A DNA stretch of 64,000 bases. It comes from Pseudarthrobacter oxydans (GTDB lineage Bacteria > Actinomycetota > Actinomycetes > Actinomycetales > Micrococcaceae). The stretch is taken from NCBI RefSeq assembly GCF_013314975.1, contig NZ_JABTYH010000003.1:165371-229370 (forward strand), in the 5' to 3' direction. Positions 26,061 to 34,489 of the stretch are shown in pieces (the stretch's first letter is position 1; each line of letters begins with the position of its first letter). Both the position numbers and the translations under genes were made by a program. A model generated the notes under the pieces. It saw nothing but the letters and a program-made list of their open reading frames with translations. It was not told the origin of the DNA and did not search any database.

Positions 26061-27019
26061 ACGCCCTGCCAGGCCGGTTCGCCGCCAGGACCGTCCGCGT
26101 CAAAGCCCCCGGCAAAGTCAACGTTTCCCTCGAGGTAGGACCGCTCCGCCCCGACGGCTACCACTCCGTCGCAAGCGTGTACCTCGCCGTGTCCCTCTAC
26201 GAGGAGGTCGCGGCCACCAGCACCGAGGCGCCCGGGATCACCGTCAGCCTGAACCGGGCCAGCACCGTTGACCTTGATGCCGCCGACATTCCCCTGGACG
26301 GAAACAACCTTGCCTACAAGGCCGCAGCCATCATGGCGGACGTTTCCGAACGCCCTACCGGGGTCCACCTGGAGATCACCAAGCGGGTCCCCGTGGCCGG
26401 CGGCATGGGTGGCGGGTCGGCTGATGCTGCGGCAACCCTCCTGGCGTGCGACGCACTGTGGAACAGCGGCCTGTCGCGGGAAGAACTCGCGCACCTTGCC
26501 GCGGAACTGGGCGCCGATGTCCCGTTTTCCCTCCTGGGCGGGACGGCGGTAGGGCTGGGGGTGGGCGACGAACTCTCACCGGCGTTGGCGAAGGCGCAGA
26601 CCCACTGGGTCCTTGTCACGGCAGATTACGGACTTCCCACTCCCGAGGTTTACAGGACCCTGGACCGCATGAGGGAAGCCGGCGGCATCCAGGCGGCCGA
26701 ACCCACCGGGGTTGATCCCAAGATCCTCACCGCCCTTCGCGGCGGAGACGCCGAAGCGCTGGGCCGGGTCCTGGTCAACGACCTCCAGCGGGCATCCATT
26801 GAACTGGCGCCCGCCCTGCGCGATACGCTGGGTATCGGGGAATCGCACGGAGCCATCGCGGGGATTGTCTCGGGATCGGGGCCCACCGTGGCCCTCCTGG
26901 CCGATGACTCAGTGGCGGCGGAAGGCCTGGCCGCCGACCTGCGGCATTACGGACTGACAGCCCTCGCCGTCCACGGCCCGGTGCCGGGCGCGCGCATCAT
27001 CTCCGACACCCACCTCTAA
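26057..27019 (+). CDS. ispE: 4-(cytidine 5'-diphospho)-2-C-methyl-D-erythritol kinase
   Basis: 320 residues. IspE phosphorylates CDP-methylerythritol with ATP in the non-mevalonate isoprenoid pathway. GHMP-kinase motifs: [20 protein letters not shown] at the N-terminus, the ATP loop [20 protein letters not shown] near 112-130, and [16 protein letters not shown] toward the C-terminus. ATGA overlap with rsmA. No separate promoter is seen. Confidence 0.95.
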   Translation: MNALPGRFAARTVRVKAPGKVNVSLEVGPLRPDGYHSVASVYLAVSLYEEVAATSTEAPGITVSLNRASTVDLDAADIPLDGNNLAYKAAAIMADVSERPTGVHLEITKRVPVAGGMGGGSADAAATLLACDALWNSGLSREELAHLAAELGADVPFSLLGGTAVGLGVGDELSPALAKAQTHWVLVTADYGLPTPEVYRTLDRMREAGGIQAAEPTGVDPKILTALRGGDAEALGRVLVNDLQRASIELAPALRDTLGIGESHGAIAGIVSGSGPTVALLADDSVAAEGLAADLRHYGLTALAVHGPVPGARIISDTHL

Positions 27020-27059
27020 GTCTTACAGTCCCTCCCTCAGCAGCAGAAAGCAGTTCCTT

Positions 27060-28889
27060 GTGGCACACCTTCTTGGCGGCGAGAACCTGACGGTCTCCTA
27101 CGCAACACGCACCGTCCTGGACGGCATCACCCTGGGACTCGAGGAGGGTGACAGGATCGGCATGGTGGGCCGCAACGGTGACGGCAAGTCCACCTTGATG
27201 CGCCTGCTGGCCCTGCGTGCCACCCCGGATTCCGGCCGCGTCACCAAGCGGGGCGACGTCAACGTGGGTTACCTGGACCAAAGCGACGTGCTCGACGGCG
27301 ACCTGACGGTGGGTGCGGCGATCGTGGGGGACCAGGCGGACTACGAATGGGCCCGCAATCCCCAGATCCGCGAAGTCATGGGCGGGCTCGTGTCCGACGT
27401 CGACTGGCACGCAAACGTCCACGCGCTCTCCGGCGGGCAGAAGCGGCGCGTGGCCCTGGCCAAACTCCTGATCGAGGACCACGACGTCATCATGCTCGAT
27501 GAGCCCACCAACCACCTCGACGTCGAGGGTGTGGCGTGGCTGTCCCGGCACCTGAAGACCCGGTGGCGCGCCAACCAGGGCGCATTCCTGGTGGTCACCC
27601 ACGACCGGTGGTTCCTCGATGAAGTCTGTAACAAAACCTGGGAAGTCCACGACGGGATCGTCGACCCCTTCGAAGGCGGCTACGCCGCCTACGTGCTCGC
27701 GCGCGCCGAGCGCGACCGTTCCGCATCGGTCATGGAAGGCAAGCGGCAGCAGCTGGTCAAGAAGGAGCTGGCCTGGCTCCGCCGCGGTGCTCCTGCCCGG
27801 ACGGCAAAGCCGAAGTTCCGCATCGAGGCCGCCAACGCCCTCATCGCCGACGTGCCCGCCCCGCGCGACTCGATGGCCCTCAGCAAGATGGCCACCGCAC
27901 GCCAGGGCAAGGACGTGCTGGACCTGGAGAACGTCTCCCTTGACTTCCAGGGCGCCGAGGACGGGCGGAAGCTCTTTGACAACATCACCCTCCGGCTGGC
28001 TCCAGGTGAACGCCTGGGACTGGTGGGCGTCAACGGCGCCGGCAAAACCACCCTGCTGAAACTCCTCAACGGAGAGATCACCCCCGACGCCGGGAAGGTC
28101 AAGCGGGGCAAAACCGTGGTCACCGCAGTCCTCAGCCAGGAGGTCAAGGAGCTCGACGACGTCGCGGACCTGCGCGTCATCGAGGTCATCGAGCGCGAAA
28201 AGCGTTCCTTCAATGTTGGCGGCAAGGAGTTCAGCGCCGGCCAGCTGGTGGAACAGCTTGGCTTCACCAATGAGAAGCAGTGGACCCCCGTCAAGGACCT
28301 CTCCGGCGGAGAGCGGCGCCGCCTGCAGCTCCTGCGGCTGCTGGTGGGGGAGCCCAACGTCCTGATGCTGGACGAACCCACCAACGACCTGGACACGGAC
28401 ACCCTCGCTGCCGTCGAGGACGTGCTGGACGGCTGGCCGGGAACGCTGGTAGTGGTCAGCCACGACCGCTACCTCCTGGAGCGCGTCACCGACCACCAGA
28501 TGGCGCTCCTCGGCGACGGAAAGCTCCGCGGACTGCCGGGCGGCGTGGACCAGTACCTCGAGCTGCGTGAGTCCGCCCTGGCAGGGTCCACTGTGACCGG
28601 CGGCGGCAACCCCGTCACCAGCGCCGGTTCCGCGCCGGCAGCCGCAGCTCCCTCCGGCGCCTCCGAGGCCGAAAAGCGCGACGCCCGCAAAGCGAAGAAC
28701 CGCATCGAGCGGCAGCTGGGCAAGCTCGAACAGCAGGAAAAGAAAGTCCACGACCAGATGGTCAAGAGCACCGAGCAGTCGGACTTCGATGCCCTGGCCG
28801 AACAGAACAAGAAACTTAAGGACCTCGCAGGAGAACGCGAAGCCCTCGAACTCGAATGGCTTGAGGCTTTGGAAGTCCTCGGCGAGTAG
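27060..28889 (+). CDS. ABC-F family ATP-binding cassette protein
   Basis: 609 residues from a GTG, 40 nt after ispE. There are two nucleotide-binding domains and no membrane segment. First: Walker A GRNGDGKST, signature LSGGQKRRVALAK, Walker B with DEPTNHLDVEGVAWL. A linker of about 80 residues (near 210-290) follows. Second: GVNGAGKTT, LSGGERRRLQLLRLL, DEPTNDLD. The C-terminus is a charged coiled coil (EAEKRDARKAKNRIERQLG). ABC-F proteins bind ribosomes in translation or in antibiotic protection; this housekeeping-type context does not tell which. The last 100 nt and the spacer beyond contain no clear terminator. Confidence 0.93.
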   Translation: MAHLLGGENLTVSYATRTVLDGITLGLEEGDRIGMVGRNGDGKSTLMRLLALRATPDSGRVTKRGDVNVGYLDQSDVLDGDLTVGAAIVGDQADYEWARNPQIREVMGGLVSDVDWHANVHALSGGQKRRVALAKLLIEDHDVIMLDEPTNHLDVEGVAWLSRHLKTRWRANQGAFLVVTHDRWFLDEVCNKTWEVHDGIVDPFEGGYAAYVLARAERDRSASVMEGKRQQLVKKELAWLRRGAPARTAKPKFRIEAANALIADVPAPRDSMALSKMATARQGKDVLDLENVSLDFQGAEDGRKLFDNITLRLAPGERLGLVGVNGAGKTTLLKLLNGEITPDAGKVKRGKTVVTAVLSQEVKELDDVADLRVIEVIEREKRSFNVGGKEFSAGQLVEQLGFTNEKQWTPVKDLSGGERRRLQLLRLLVGEPNVLMLDEPTNDLDTDTLAAVEDVLDGWPGTLVVVSHDRYLLERVTDHQMALLGDGKLRGLPGGVDQYLELRESALAGSTVTGGGNPVTSAGSAPAAAAPSGASEAEKRDARKAKNRIERQLGKLEQQEKKVHDQMVKSTEQSDFDALAEQNKKLKDLAGEREALELEWLEALEVLGE

Positions 28890-29372
28890 CCACCTGTTGG
28901 GCGACGGCAAGGTGCCCTTTGGTTGGGTGCCGGAGCCGGCCCTTCGACGTCGCTTAGACACGTCGCAAAGGGGCTGCTTGCTCGCTGAGCGAGCTTCCCA
29001 TCCCGATGCGCCGCGATGCGCTCCTTTCCGAAGGGACCGCCCCCGGCGAGGGTGTGTCACCTGGGTGCCGGGAAGAGCAGGCAACCCGCCCGGAACCTTC
29101 GGCAGGTGGTTGAGCCGGCGTGTGCGTGGAGACGTGCCGAACGGAACGCTAGGCACTAGCGGTGCAGGGGGCCTTCGTGTAGTTGCGCATCGCGGCGCAT
29201 CGTGGCGCGAAGGTCGCCCAGCGACCGTAGCGTCACCTATGCGTCGTAAGCGTCGTCCCGAGGGCCCCGACGCGAGCTTGCGAGCGTTGGGAAGGGACCT
29301 ACGCGCTAAGCGACGGCGAAGGTCTCCTGCACCGCGAACATGACCACGGGAGCTTGCGAAGGTGATCGGAAA
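28890..29372. other. Non-coding gap of about 480 bp with inverted repeats
   Basis: I find no convincing gene between the ABC-F and TetR genes. The gap holds a perfect 18-bp inverted repeat (CGATGCGCCGCGATGCGC at 29004-29021 and its exact complement at 29185-29202), a 15-bp palindrome GCTCGCT-G-AGCGAGC at 28980-28994, and repeated GAGCTTGCGAG-type words. Both neighbours end here (convergent), so it may act in termination or be degraded sequence. Confidence 0.6.
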
Positions 29373-29999
29373 CTAACCCTCGGACATGAGTTCCGGGTCC
29401 CTTTTGAGGCCGGTCAGGCCGTTCCAGGCGAGGTTGACCAGGTGCGCGGCGACGGTGTGCTTGTCCGGCTGGCGGCTGTCCTGCCACCATTGGCCGGTCA
29501 TGGCCACCATTCCCACAAGCATCTGGGCGTACATGGCGCCGTCCTCGCCGCTGAGGCCGCGGCGCGAGAATTCGTCGGAGAGGATGTGCTCTACGCGGGC
29601 GGTGACGTGGGAGAGCAGCGTGGAAAAGGCACCCTCAGGCTGCGACGGCGGTGCGTCCCGCATCAGGATCCGGAACCCTTCCGTGCGGTCCTCGATGTAG
29701 GTCAGCAGTGCGAGGGCTGCCCGTTCCACCAGGACCCTGGGTTTTGCCTCCTCGGTCAGCGCGGCATTAATGGCGTCGAGGAGGAGCCGGAACTCGTGGT
29801 CCACCACCTGGGTGTACAGGCCTTCCTTGGAACCGAAGTGCTCATAGATCACCGGCTTGGACACCCCGGCGCACGCCGCGATTTCCTCGATGGTGGTCCC
29901 GTCAAGGCCCCTGGCGGCGAAAAGTCCGCGTCCGACGTCGATCAGCTGGCTCCGCCGCTGCAGGCCGGTCATGCGTATCCGCGGAGGGTTGTTGCTCAC
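29373..29999 (-). CDS. TetR family transcriptional regulator
   Basis: 208 residues if started at the GTG at 29999 (VSNNPPRIRMTGLQRR); a GTG at 30017 adds six residues. The N-terminal helix-turn-helix is clear: RRSQLIDVGRGLFAARGLDG, then TTIEEIAACAGVSKPVIYEH and FGSKEGLY (about 13-62). The C-terminal ligand-binding part is all helical. A TetR gene beside glmU is also found in M. tuberculosis (Rv1019), where it regulates its own neighbourhood. The inducer is unknown. Divergent from tRNA-Gln and glmU. Confidence 0.92.
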   Translation of the reverse strand: MSNNPPRIRMTGLQRRSQLIDVGRGLFAARGLDGTTIEEIAACAGVSKPVIYEHFGSKEGLYTQVVDHEFRLLLDAINAALTEEAKPRVLVERAALALLTYIEDRTEGFRILMRDAPPSQPEGAFSTLLSHVTARVEHILSDEFSRRGLSGEDGAMYAQMLVGMVAMTGQWWQDSRQPDKHTVAAHLVNLAWNGLTGLKRDPELMSEG

Positions 30000-30165
30000 A
30001 TTTCCATCATGCACCACCTGTCACGGGCAAGCCTGCAGCGCGACGGCGGGCGGACCGCGGGACGCGAAACCGGAGGGCCGGGCCGGCGGGACCGCCCCGT
30101 GTCGCGCAGCGCCCCGAACCCGTGGCAAAATAACTACTTGTGCCCGGCCGCGCGCCACGGCACGG

Positions 30166-30237
30166 TCCGCTCTGGTGTAATGGCAGCACCCCGGCCTTTG
30201 GAGCCGTGGAGTATAGGTTCGAATCCTATGGGCGGAA
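30166..30237 (+). tRNA. tRNA-Gln (anticodon UUG)
   Basis: A 72-nt cloverleaf. Acceptor stem TCCGCTC pairs with GGGCGGA; the D-arm contains TGGTGTAATGGCAGCA; the anticodon loop CTTTGGA gives TTG; the T-arm has GGTTCGAATCC within ATAGG/CCTAT. The discriminator is A and CCA is not encoded. The outermost pair of the anticodon stem is mismatched (C-T). Confidence 0.93.
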
Positions 30238-30259
30238 CTGCTGCGCGTGGAGCGTTCAG

Positions 30260-30265
30260 TAGGAT
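30260..30265 (+). promoter_or_regulatory. -10 element for glmU-prs
   Basis: TAGGAT, 22 nt after the tRNA; transcription would start near 30272 and give a leader of about 67 nt ending in AAGGAG. Confidence 0.45.
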
Positions 30266-30338
30266 GACATTCGGTGCCGCCCGCATTGCGGCCGGACACC
30301 GTCAGCGCCAGCGTAACCCGAGCAAGGAGAGCCCGTAC

Positions 30339-31823
30339 GTGATCCCCGAGAACACCGGCCCGGCCGCAGTAATCGTCCTGGCGGCAGGCGCCGGTACCCG
30401 GATGAAGTCGCGTACCCCCAAGATCCTGCATGAGATCGGCGGCAGGTCCATGGTGGGCCATGCACTGCTGGCGGCCCGCAGCATCAACCCCCGCCGGCTT
30501 GCCATCGTGGTCCGCCATGAACGCGACCTCGTGGCCCGCCACCTCGAGGATGTTGATCCGGCGGCCGTGATCGTGGACCAGGACGACATTCCGGGAACCG
30601 GCCGTGCCGTGGAAGTCGCCCTCCAGGCCCTCGACGCTGGCCAGCACCTGACGGGCACCGTGGTGGTGACCTACGGCGACGTGCCGCTGCTCTCCGGTGA
30701 GCTGCTTGCTGAACTCGTGGCCACCCACGAGCGCGAGGCCAACGCCGTGACCGTGCTGACGGCCGTCCTGGACGACGCCACGGGCTATGGCAGGATCCTC
30801 CGCGGGGAGGATGGAACGGTCACCGGCATCCGTGAGCACAAGGACTCCTCAGAGGCGGAGCGGCTCATCCGCGAGGTCAATTCCGGCATTTACGCCTTCG
30901 ACGCAGCAGTCCTCCGCGACGCCCTGGCCCACGTGACCACGGATAATTCACAGGGCGAGAAGTACCTGACAGACGTCCTGAGCCTGGCCCGCGAGTCGGG
31001 CGGCCGGGTGGCCGCCGTCGTCACTGCCGACCGCTGGCAGGTGGAAGGCGCCAACGACCGCGTCCAGCTCTCTGCCCTTGGCGCCGAGCTGAACCGCCGC
31101 ACCGTCGAGGCCTGGATGCGTGCCGGCGTCACGGTCGTGGATCCCGCCACCACCTGGATCGACTCATCGGTGACGCTGGACGAGGATGTCCGCATCCTCC
31201 CCAATACGCAGCTTCACGGTGCCACCACCGTGGCGAGGGACGCCGTCGTCGGACCTGATACCACCCTGACGGACGTCACCATCGGCGAGGGCGCCACGGT
31301 GACCCGCACCCATGGCTCCGGGGCCGTGATCGGCGCCCGGGCCGCCGTCGGGCCCTTCACCTTTCTACGCCCCGGAACGGTGCTCGGTGAGACCGGCAAG
31401 ATCGGCGCCTTCTACGAAACCAAGAACGTTACCATCGGCCGCGGCTCCAAGCTGTCGCACCTCGGATACGCCGGTGACGCCGAAATCGGCGAGGACACCA
31501 ACATCGGCTGCGGAAACATCACGGCAAATTACGACGGCGAGAAGAAGCACCGCACGATCATCGGCTCGGGCGTCCGCACGGGCTCCAACACGGTCTTTGT
31601 TGCCCCGGTCACCGTGGGGGACGGCGCCTACAGCGGCGCCGGCGCGGTGATCCGCAAGGACGTGCCCGCGGGAGCGCTCGTGCTGACCGTCGCAGCGCAG
31701 CGCAACACCGAGGGGTGGGTGGCGGCGAACCGCCCCGGAACCCGCTCCGCTGAACTGGCCCAGGCAGCCACCAAAGATTCCTCAAGTACCCCGGCATCTA
31801 CAGAAGAGGGCAACCAACCATGA
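30339..31823 (+). CDS. glmU: Bifunctional UDP-N-acetylglucosamine diphosphorylase / glucosamine-1-phosphate N-acetyltransferase
   Basis: 494 residues from the GTG at 30339, which has AAGGAG 8 nt upstream. The same frame stays open upstream through the tRNA to 29340, but that part is not coding. The N-terminal uridylyltransferase domain has VIVLAAGAGTRMKSRTPKIL, DVPLLSGELLAELV and VNSGIYAFDA; the C-terminal left-handed beta-helix (about 250-450) has hexapeptide repeats and FYETKNVTIGRGSKLSHLGY plus GCGNITANYDGEKKH. GlmU makes UDP-GlcNAc for peptidoglycan. Coupled to prs by an ATGA overlap. Confidence 0.97.
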   Translation: MIPENTGPAAVIVLAAGAGTRMKSRTPKILHEIGGRSMVGHALLAARSINPRRLAIVVRHERDLVARHLEDVDPAAVIVDQDDIPGTGRAVEVALQALDAGQHLTGTVVVTYGDVPLLSGELLAELVATHEREANAVTVLTAVLDDATGYGRILRGEDGTVTGIREHKDSSEAERLIREVNSGIYAFDAAVLRDALAHVTTDNSQGEKYLTDVLSLARESGGRVAAVVTADRWQVEGANDRVQLSALGAELNRRTVEAWMRAGVTVVDPATTWIDSSVTLDEDVRILPNTQLHGATTVARDAVVGPDTTLTDVTIGEGATVTRTHGSGAVIGARAAVGPFTFLRPGTVLGETGKIGAFYETKNVTIGRGSKLSHLGYAGDAEIGEDTNIGCGNITANYDGEKKHRTIIGSGVRTGSNTVFVAPVTVGDGAYSGAGAVIRKDVPAGALVLTVAAQRNTEGWVAANRPGTRSAELAQAATKDSSSTPASTEEGNQP

Positions 31824-32800
31824 GCGAAATTACGGCGCGCGGCGAAAAGAAGCTGGTGCTCGCCACCGGGCGGGCCCACCCCGAGCTGGCCCGGGAAATC
31901 GCCAAGGAACTGGGAACCGAGCTGCTGCCGGTGGACGCGTATGACTTCGCCAACGGCGAGATCTACGTCCGGGCCGGCGAGAGCGTCCGCGGCACCGATG
32001 CCTTTGTCATCCAGGCCCACCCGGCACCCCTGAACAACTGGCTGATGGAACAGCTGATCATGATCGACTCGCTGAAGCGCGCCTCCGCCAAGCGCATCAC
32101 GGTGGTCTCGCCGTTCTATCCCTACGCCCGCCAGGACAAGAAGGGACGCGGCCGCGAACCCATTTCGGCCCGGCTGGTTGCGGACCTGTACAAGACTGCA
32201 GGCGCGGACCGCATCATGAGCGTGGACCTGCACACCTCGCAGATCCAGGGTTTCTTCGACGGCCCGGTGGACCACCTCATGGCTATCCCGCTCCTCGCCG
32301 ACTACATCCGCACCCGGGTGGACGCCGAGAACGTCACCGTCGTCTCCCCGGACACCGGACGCGTCCGGGTGGCGGAGCAGTGGGCAGAGCGGCTGGGCGG
32401 CGCGCCGCTCGCGTTCGTACACAAGATGCGTGACCTCACCGTGCCCAACCAGGCTGTTTCCAAGACGGTGGTGGGCCAGATCGAGGGCCGTACCTGCGTC
32501 CTGATCGACGACATGATCGACACCGGCGGAACCATTTCCGGTGCCGTCCAGGTGCTGAAGAACGCCGGGGCAAAGGACGTCATCATCGCGGCCACCCACG
32601 CGGTCTTCTCCGATCCCGCCGCCAAGCGCCTCTCGGAGTCCGGCGCCCGCGAGGTAGTGGTCACCAACACCCTTCCGCTCACCGGATCCCAGCGGTTCCC
32701 ACAGCTGACGGTGCTCTCCATCGCGCCCTTGATCGCCCGCGCCGTTCGTGAAGTCTTCGACGACGGTTCGGTCACCAGCCTCTTCGACGGCAACGCCTAA
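31820..32800 (+). CDS. prs: Ribose-phosphate pyrophosphokinase
   Basis: 326 residues. Prs makes PRPP from ribose-5-phosphate and ATP for nucleotide, His and Trp synthesis. Motifs: LVLATGRAHPELAREIAKEL, the flexible loop region YPYARQDKKGRGREPISARL, the metal site SVDLHTSQIQGFFDGPVDHL and the PRPP-binding CVLIDDMIDTGGTISGAVQV. The ATG overlaps the glmU stop by 4 nt. Confidence 0.97.
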   Translation: MSEITARGEKKLVLATGRAHPELAREIAKELGTELLPVDAYDFANGEIYVRAGESVRGTDAFVIQAHPAPLNNWLMEQLIMIDSLKRASAKRITVVSPFYPYARQDKKGRGREPISARLVADLYKTAGADRIMSVDLHTSQIQGFFDGPVDHLMAIPLLADYIRTRVDAENVTVVSPDTGRVRVAEQWAERLGGAPLAFVHKMRDLTVPNQAVSKTVVGQIEGRTCVLIDDMIDTGGTISGAVQVLKNAGAKDVIIAATHAVFSDPAAKRLSESGAREVVVTNTLPLTGSQRFPQLTVLSIAPLIARAVREVFDDGSVTSLFDGNA

Positions 32801-32809
32801 GGCACGCCC

Positions 32810-32852
32810 ACCAGCGCCGGTCCCGTTTTCCGTAAACGCGACCGGCGCTGGT
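32810..32852 (+). terminator. Very strong hairpin after prs that overlaps the next promoter
   Basis: ACCAGCGCCGGTC (32810-32822) pairs exactly with GACCGGCGCTGGT (32840-32852); after one C-C mismatch the stem continues as CGTTT/AAACG around the loop TCCGT. The right arm runs into TAGGCT (32852-32857). There is no T run, so it may be a terminator, an operator or both. Confidence 0.55.
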
Positions 32853-32857
32853 AGGCT
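32852..32857 (+). promoter_or_regulatory. -10 element for rplY
   Basis: TAGGCT starts on the last base of the preceding inverted repeat. It predicts a leader of about 180 nt for rplY, with GGTCACCG as a direct repeat at 32890-32897 and 32905-32912. Confidence 0.4.
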
Positions 32858-33043
32858 TGTCAGCGATACCTTGGCGAGGGAGAGCGCCGGTCACCGTTTA
32901 CGCGGTCACCGGAGTGCAGGTCTCCGTTATCGACTGGGTCTGAATCTCCCTTCAAGATGGGCATGGCTCCGGCCGCCTGGCGTTGAAGGTCGCGACAGAC
33001 CTCCGCCCTTGCTGAACACCGTTTAGTTTTCAAGGAGATTTCC

Positions 33044-33664
33044 ATGTCTGAGCAGAAGCTCGCAGCAGAAGTACGCACCGAATTCGGCAAGGGCTACGCC
33101 CGCCGCGCCCGGATGGCCAACCTGATCCCCGCCGTCATCTACGGCCACGGCGCAGAGCCCATCCACATCACCCTGCCGGCAAAGGCAACCACCCTGGCAG
33201 TCCGCACCGCCAACGCCCTGCTGTCCCTGGACATCAACGGTGAAGGCCACCTGGCCCTGGTGAAGGACGTCCAGCGCGATCCCATCAAGCAGATCATCGA
33301 GCACATCGACCTCCTGACCGTCCGCCAGGGCGAAAAGGTCACGGTTGACGTTCCCGTCCACGTTTCCGGTGAAACCGCGCCCGGCACCGTGCACAACCTG
33401 GAGCTCACCGTCGTGTCCCTCGAAGCTGAGGCCACCCACCTGCCTGAGGCCGTTGAGGTCAGCATCGAAGGCCGCGCAGCCGGCGAGCACATCCACGCTT
33501 CCGACCTGGTGCTGCCGAAGGGCTCCGTTCTGCTCACCGACGCCGAGGCACTCGTGGTGAACATCTCGGAAGCTGTCGAGATCGCCGAGGAAGAAGCCGG
33601 CGAGGGCACCGAAGCCGCCTCCGAAGAGGCTCCTGCAGCCTCCGAGGAAGCAGCAGCCGAGTAA
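33044..33664 (+). CDS. rplY: 50S ribosomal protein L25/general stress protein Ctc
   Basis: 206 residues, the long (CTC) form with an extra C-terminal domain. The N-terminal L25 part, which binds 5S rRNA, has LAAEVRTEFGKGYARRARMA and LIPAVIYGHGAEPIHITLPA; the TL5 C-terminal domain has VPVHVSGETAPGTVHNLELT and ISEAVEI; the end is an acidic Glu/Ala tail. AAGGAG precedes the ATG. rplY and pth are neighbours in most Actinobacteria. Confidence 0.96.
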   Translation: MSEQKLAAEVRTEFGKGYARRARMANLIPAVIYGHGAEPIHITLPAKATTLAVRTANALLSLDINGEGHLALVKDVQRDPIKQIIEHIDLLTVRQGEKVTVDVPVHVSGETAPGTVHNLELTVVSLEAEATHLPEAVEVSIEGRAAGEHIHASDLVLPKGSVLLTDAEALVVNISEAVEIAEEEAGEGTEAASEEAPAASEEAAAE

Positions 33665-33682
33665 TCAGCAGCATTCCCCGCC

Positions 33683-33714
33683 AGTGGCCGGACTCCTGTG
33701 GGGGTCCGGCCACT
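33683..33714 (+). terminator. Hairpin after rplY
   Basis: AGTGGCCGGAC (33683-33693) pairs exactly with GTCCGGCCACT (33704-33714). No T run follows, so termination strength is uncertain. Confidence 0.55.
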
Positions 33715-33763
33715 CGCATGTCCGCTGCCCTTCACCGGCACCGGACGCGGCAAACCCCCACCC

Positions 33764-33775
33764 TAGGATTGATTC
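33764..33775 (+). promoter_or_regulatory. -10 element for a leaderless pth transcript
   Basis: TAGGAT at 33764-33769 is followed by 6 nt and then the ATG at 33776. Confidence 0.55.
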
Positions 33776-34366
33776 ATGACTGATACCTGGCTCATCATTG
33801 GCCTCGGAAACCCGGGAGCGCAGTACCAAGGCAACAGGCACAATGTCGGCCAGATGGTGCTCGACGAACTCGCGGCCCGGATGGGTGCCGGTTTCAAGAG
33901 CCACAAGTCACGAGCCCAGGTGCTCGAAGGACGCCTGGGTATTGGCGGACCCCGCGTAGTGCTGGCAAAACCGATGACCTACATGAATGTTTCCGGCGGC
34001 CCCGCCGCCGCGCTGGCGAACTTCTACGGCATCGCCCCTGACCATGTGGTGGCAGTCCATGACGAAATCGACATCCCGTTCAATACGGTAAAGCTCAAGA
34101 TCGGCGGGGGAGAGGGCGGCCACAACGGATTGCGGGACATCTCCAAGGCCCTGGCCACCAAGGACTACCTCCGCGTCCGGGTAGGCGTGGGACGGCCGCC
34201 CGGGCGCATGGAAACGGCCGACTATGTCCTGCGCGACTTCGGCACTGCCGAGCTCAAGGAACTCCCCTTCCTGCTGGACGAAGCAGCGGACGCAGTGGAG
34301 ATCCTCGTGCGCGATGGCCTGACCGCGGCGCAGCAGAAGTTCCACCCCGCAAAGTCCGAACGCTAG
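33776..34366 (+). CDS. pth: Peptidyl-tRNA hydrolase
   Basis: 196 residues. Pth releases peptides from peptidyl-tRNA that drops off ribosomes. Motifs: LIIGLGNPGAQYQGNRHNVG with the catalytic His, LAKPMTYMNVSGGPAAALAN, VVAVHDEIDIPFNTVKLKIG and the GGEGGHNGLRDI loop, then RVRVGVGRPPG. Family-typical length. Leaderless ATG start. Confidence 0.97.
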   Translation: MTDTWLIIGLGNPGAQYQGNRHNVGQMVLDELAARMGAGFKSHKSRAQVLEGRLGIGGPRVVLAKPMTYMNVSGGPAAALANFYGIAPDHVVAVHDEIDIPFNTVKLKIGGGEGGHNGLRDISKALATKDYLRVRVGVGRPPGRMETADYVLRDFGTAELKELPFLLDEAADAVEILVRDGLTAAQQKFHPAKSER

Positions 34367-34419
34367 CAACATGAAAACTTAAAGGCCCTTTGCCCTGTCT
34401 CGTTGTCTGTGCCCCGGGG

Positions 34420-34489
34420 TAGTCTTCTTCCTATGCGGGGGAGCAATGGGGCTACATCCCGCTATCGCGGGGATGTAGGGGAAAAGTTC
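34420..34489 (+). promoter_or_regulatory. Promoter and hairpin leader of the first large LuxR gene
   Basis: TAGTCT at 34420-34425 is a candidate -10. The leader has CTACATCCCGC (34452-34462) pairing with GCGGGGATGTAG (34467-34478), one C bulged. The ribosome site GGGGAAAAG follows at once and partly touches the stem, so folding may control translation. An ATG at 34433, 7 nt after the -10, is also in frame and would make the transcript leaderless with the hairpin inside the gene. Confidence 0.45.

Noticed and set aside
26997..29156. 719-codon open frame on the minus strand
   Set aside because: Complement of the ABC-F gene with no recognisable protein motif.
28890..29372. Insertion sequence or transposase remnant
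   Set aside because: Inverted repeats are present, but no transposase-like frame or target duplication can be seen.
29340..30338. Long N-terminal extension of GlmU
   Set aside because: The open frame runs through tRNA-Gln and the antisense TetR gene; the real start at 30339 has AAGGAG and the family N-terminus.
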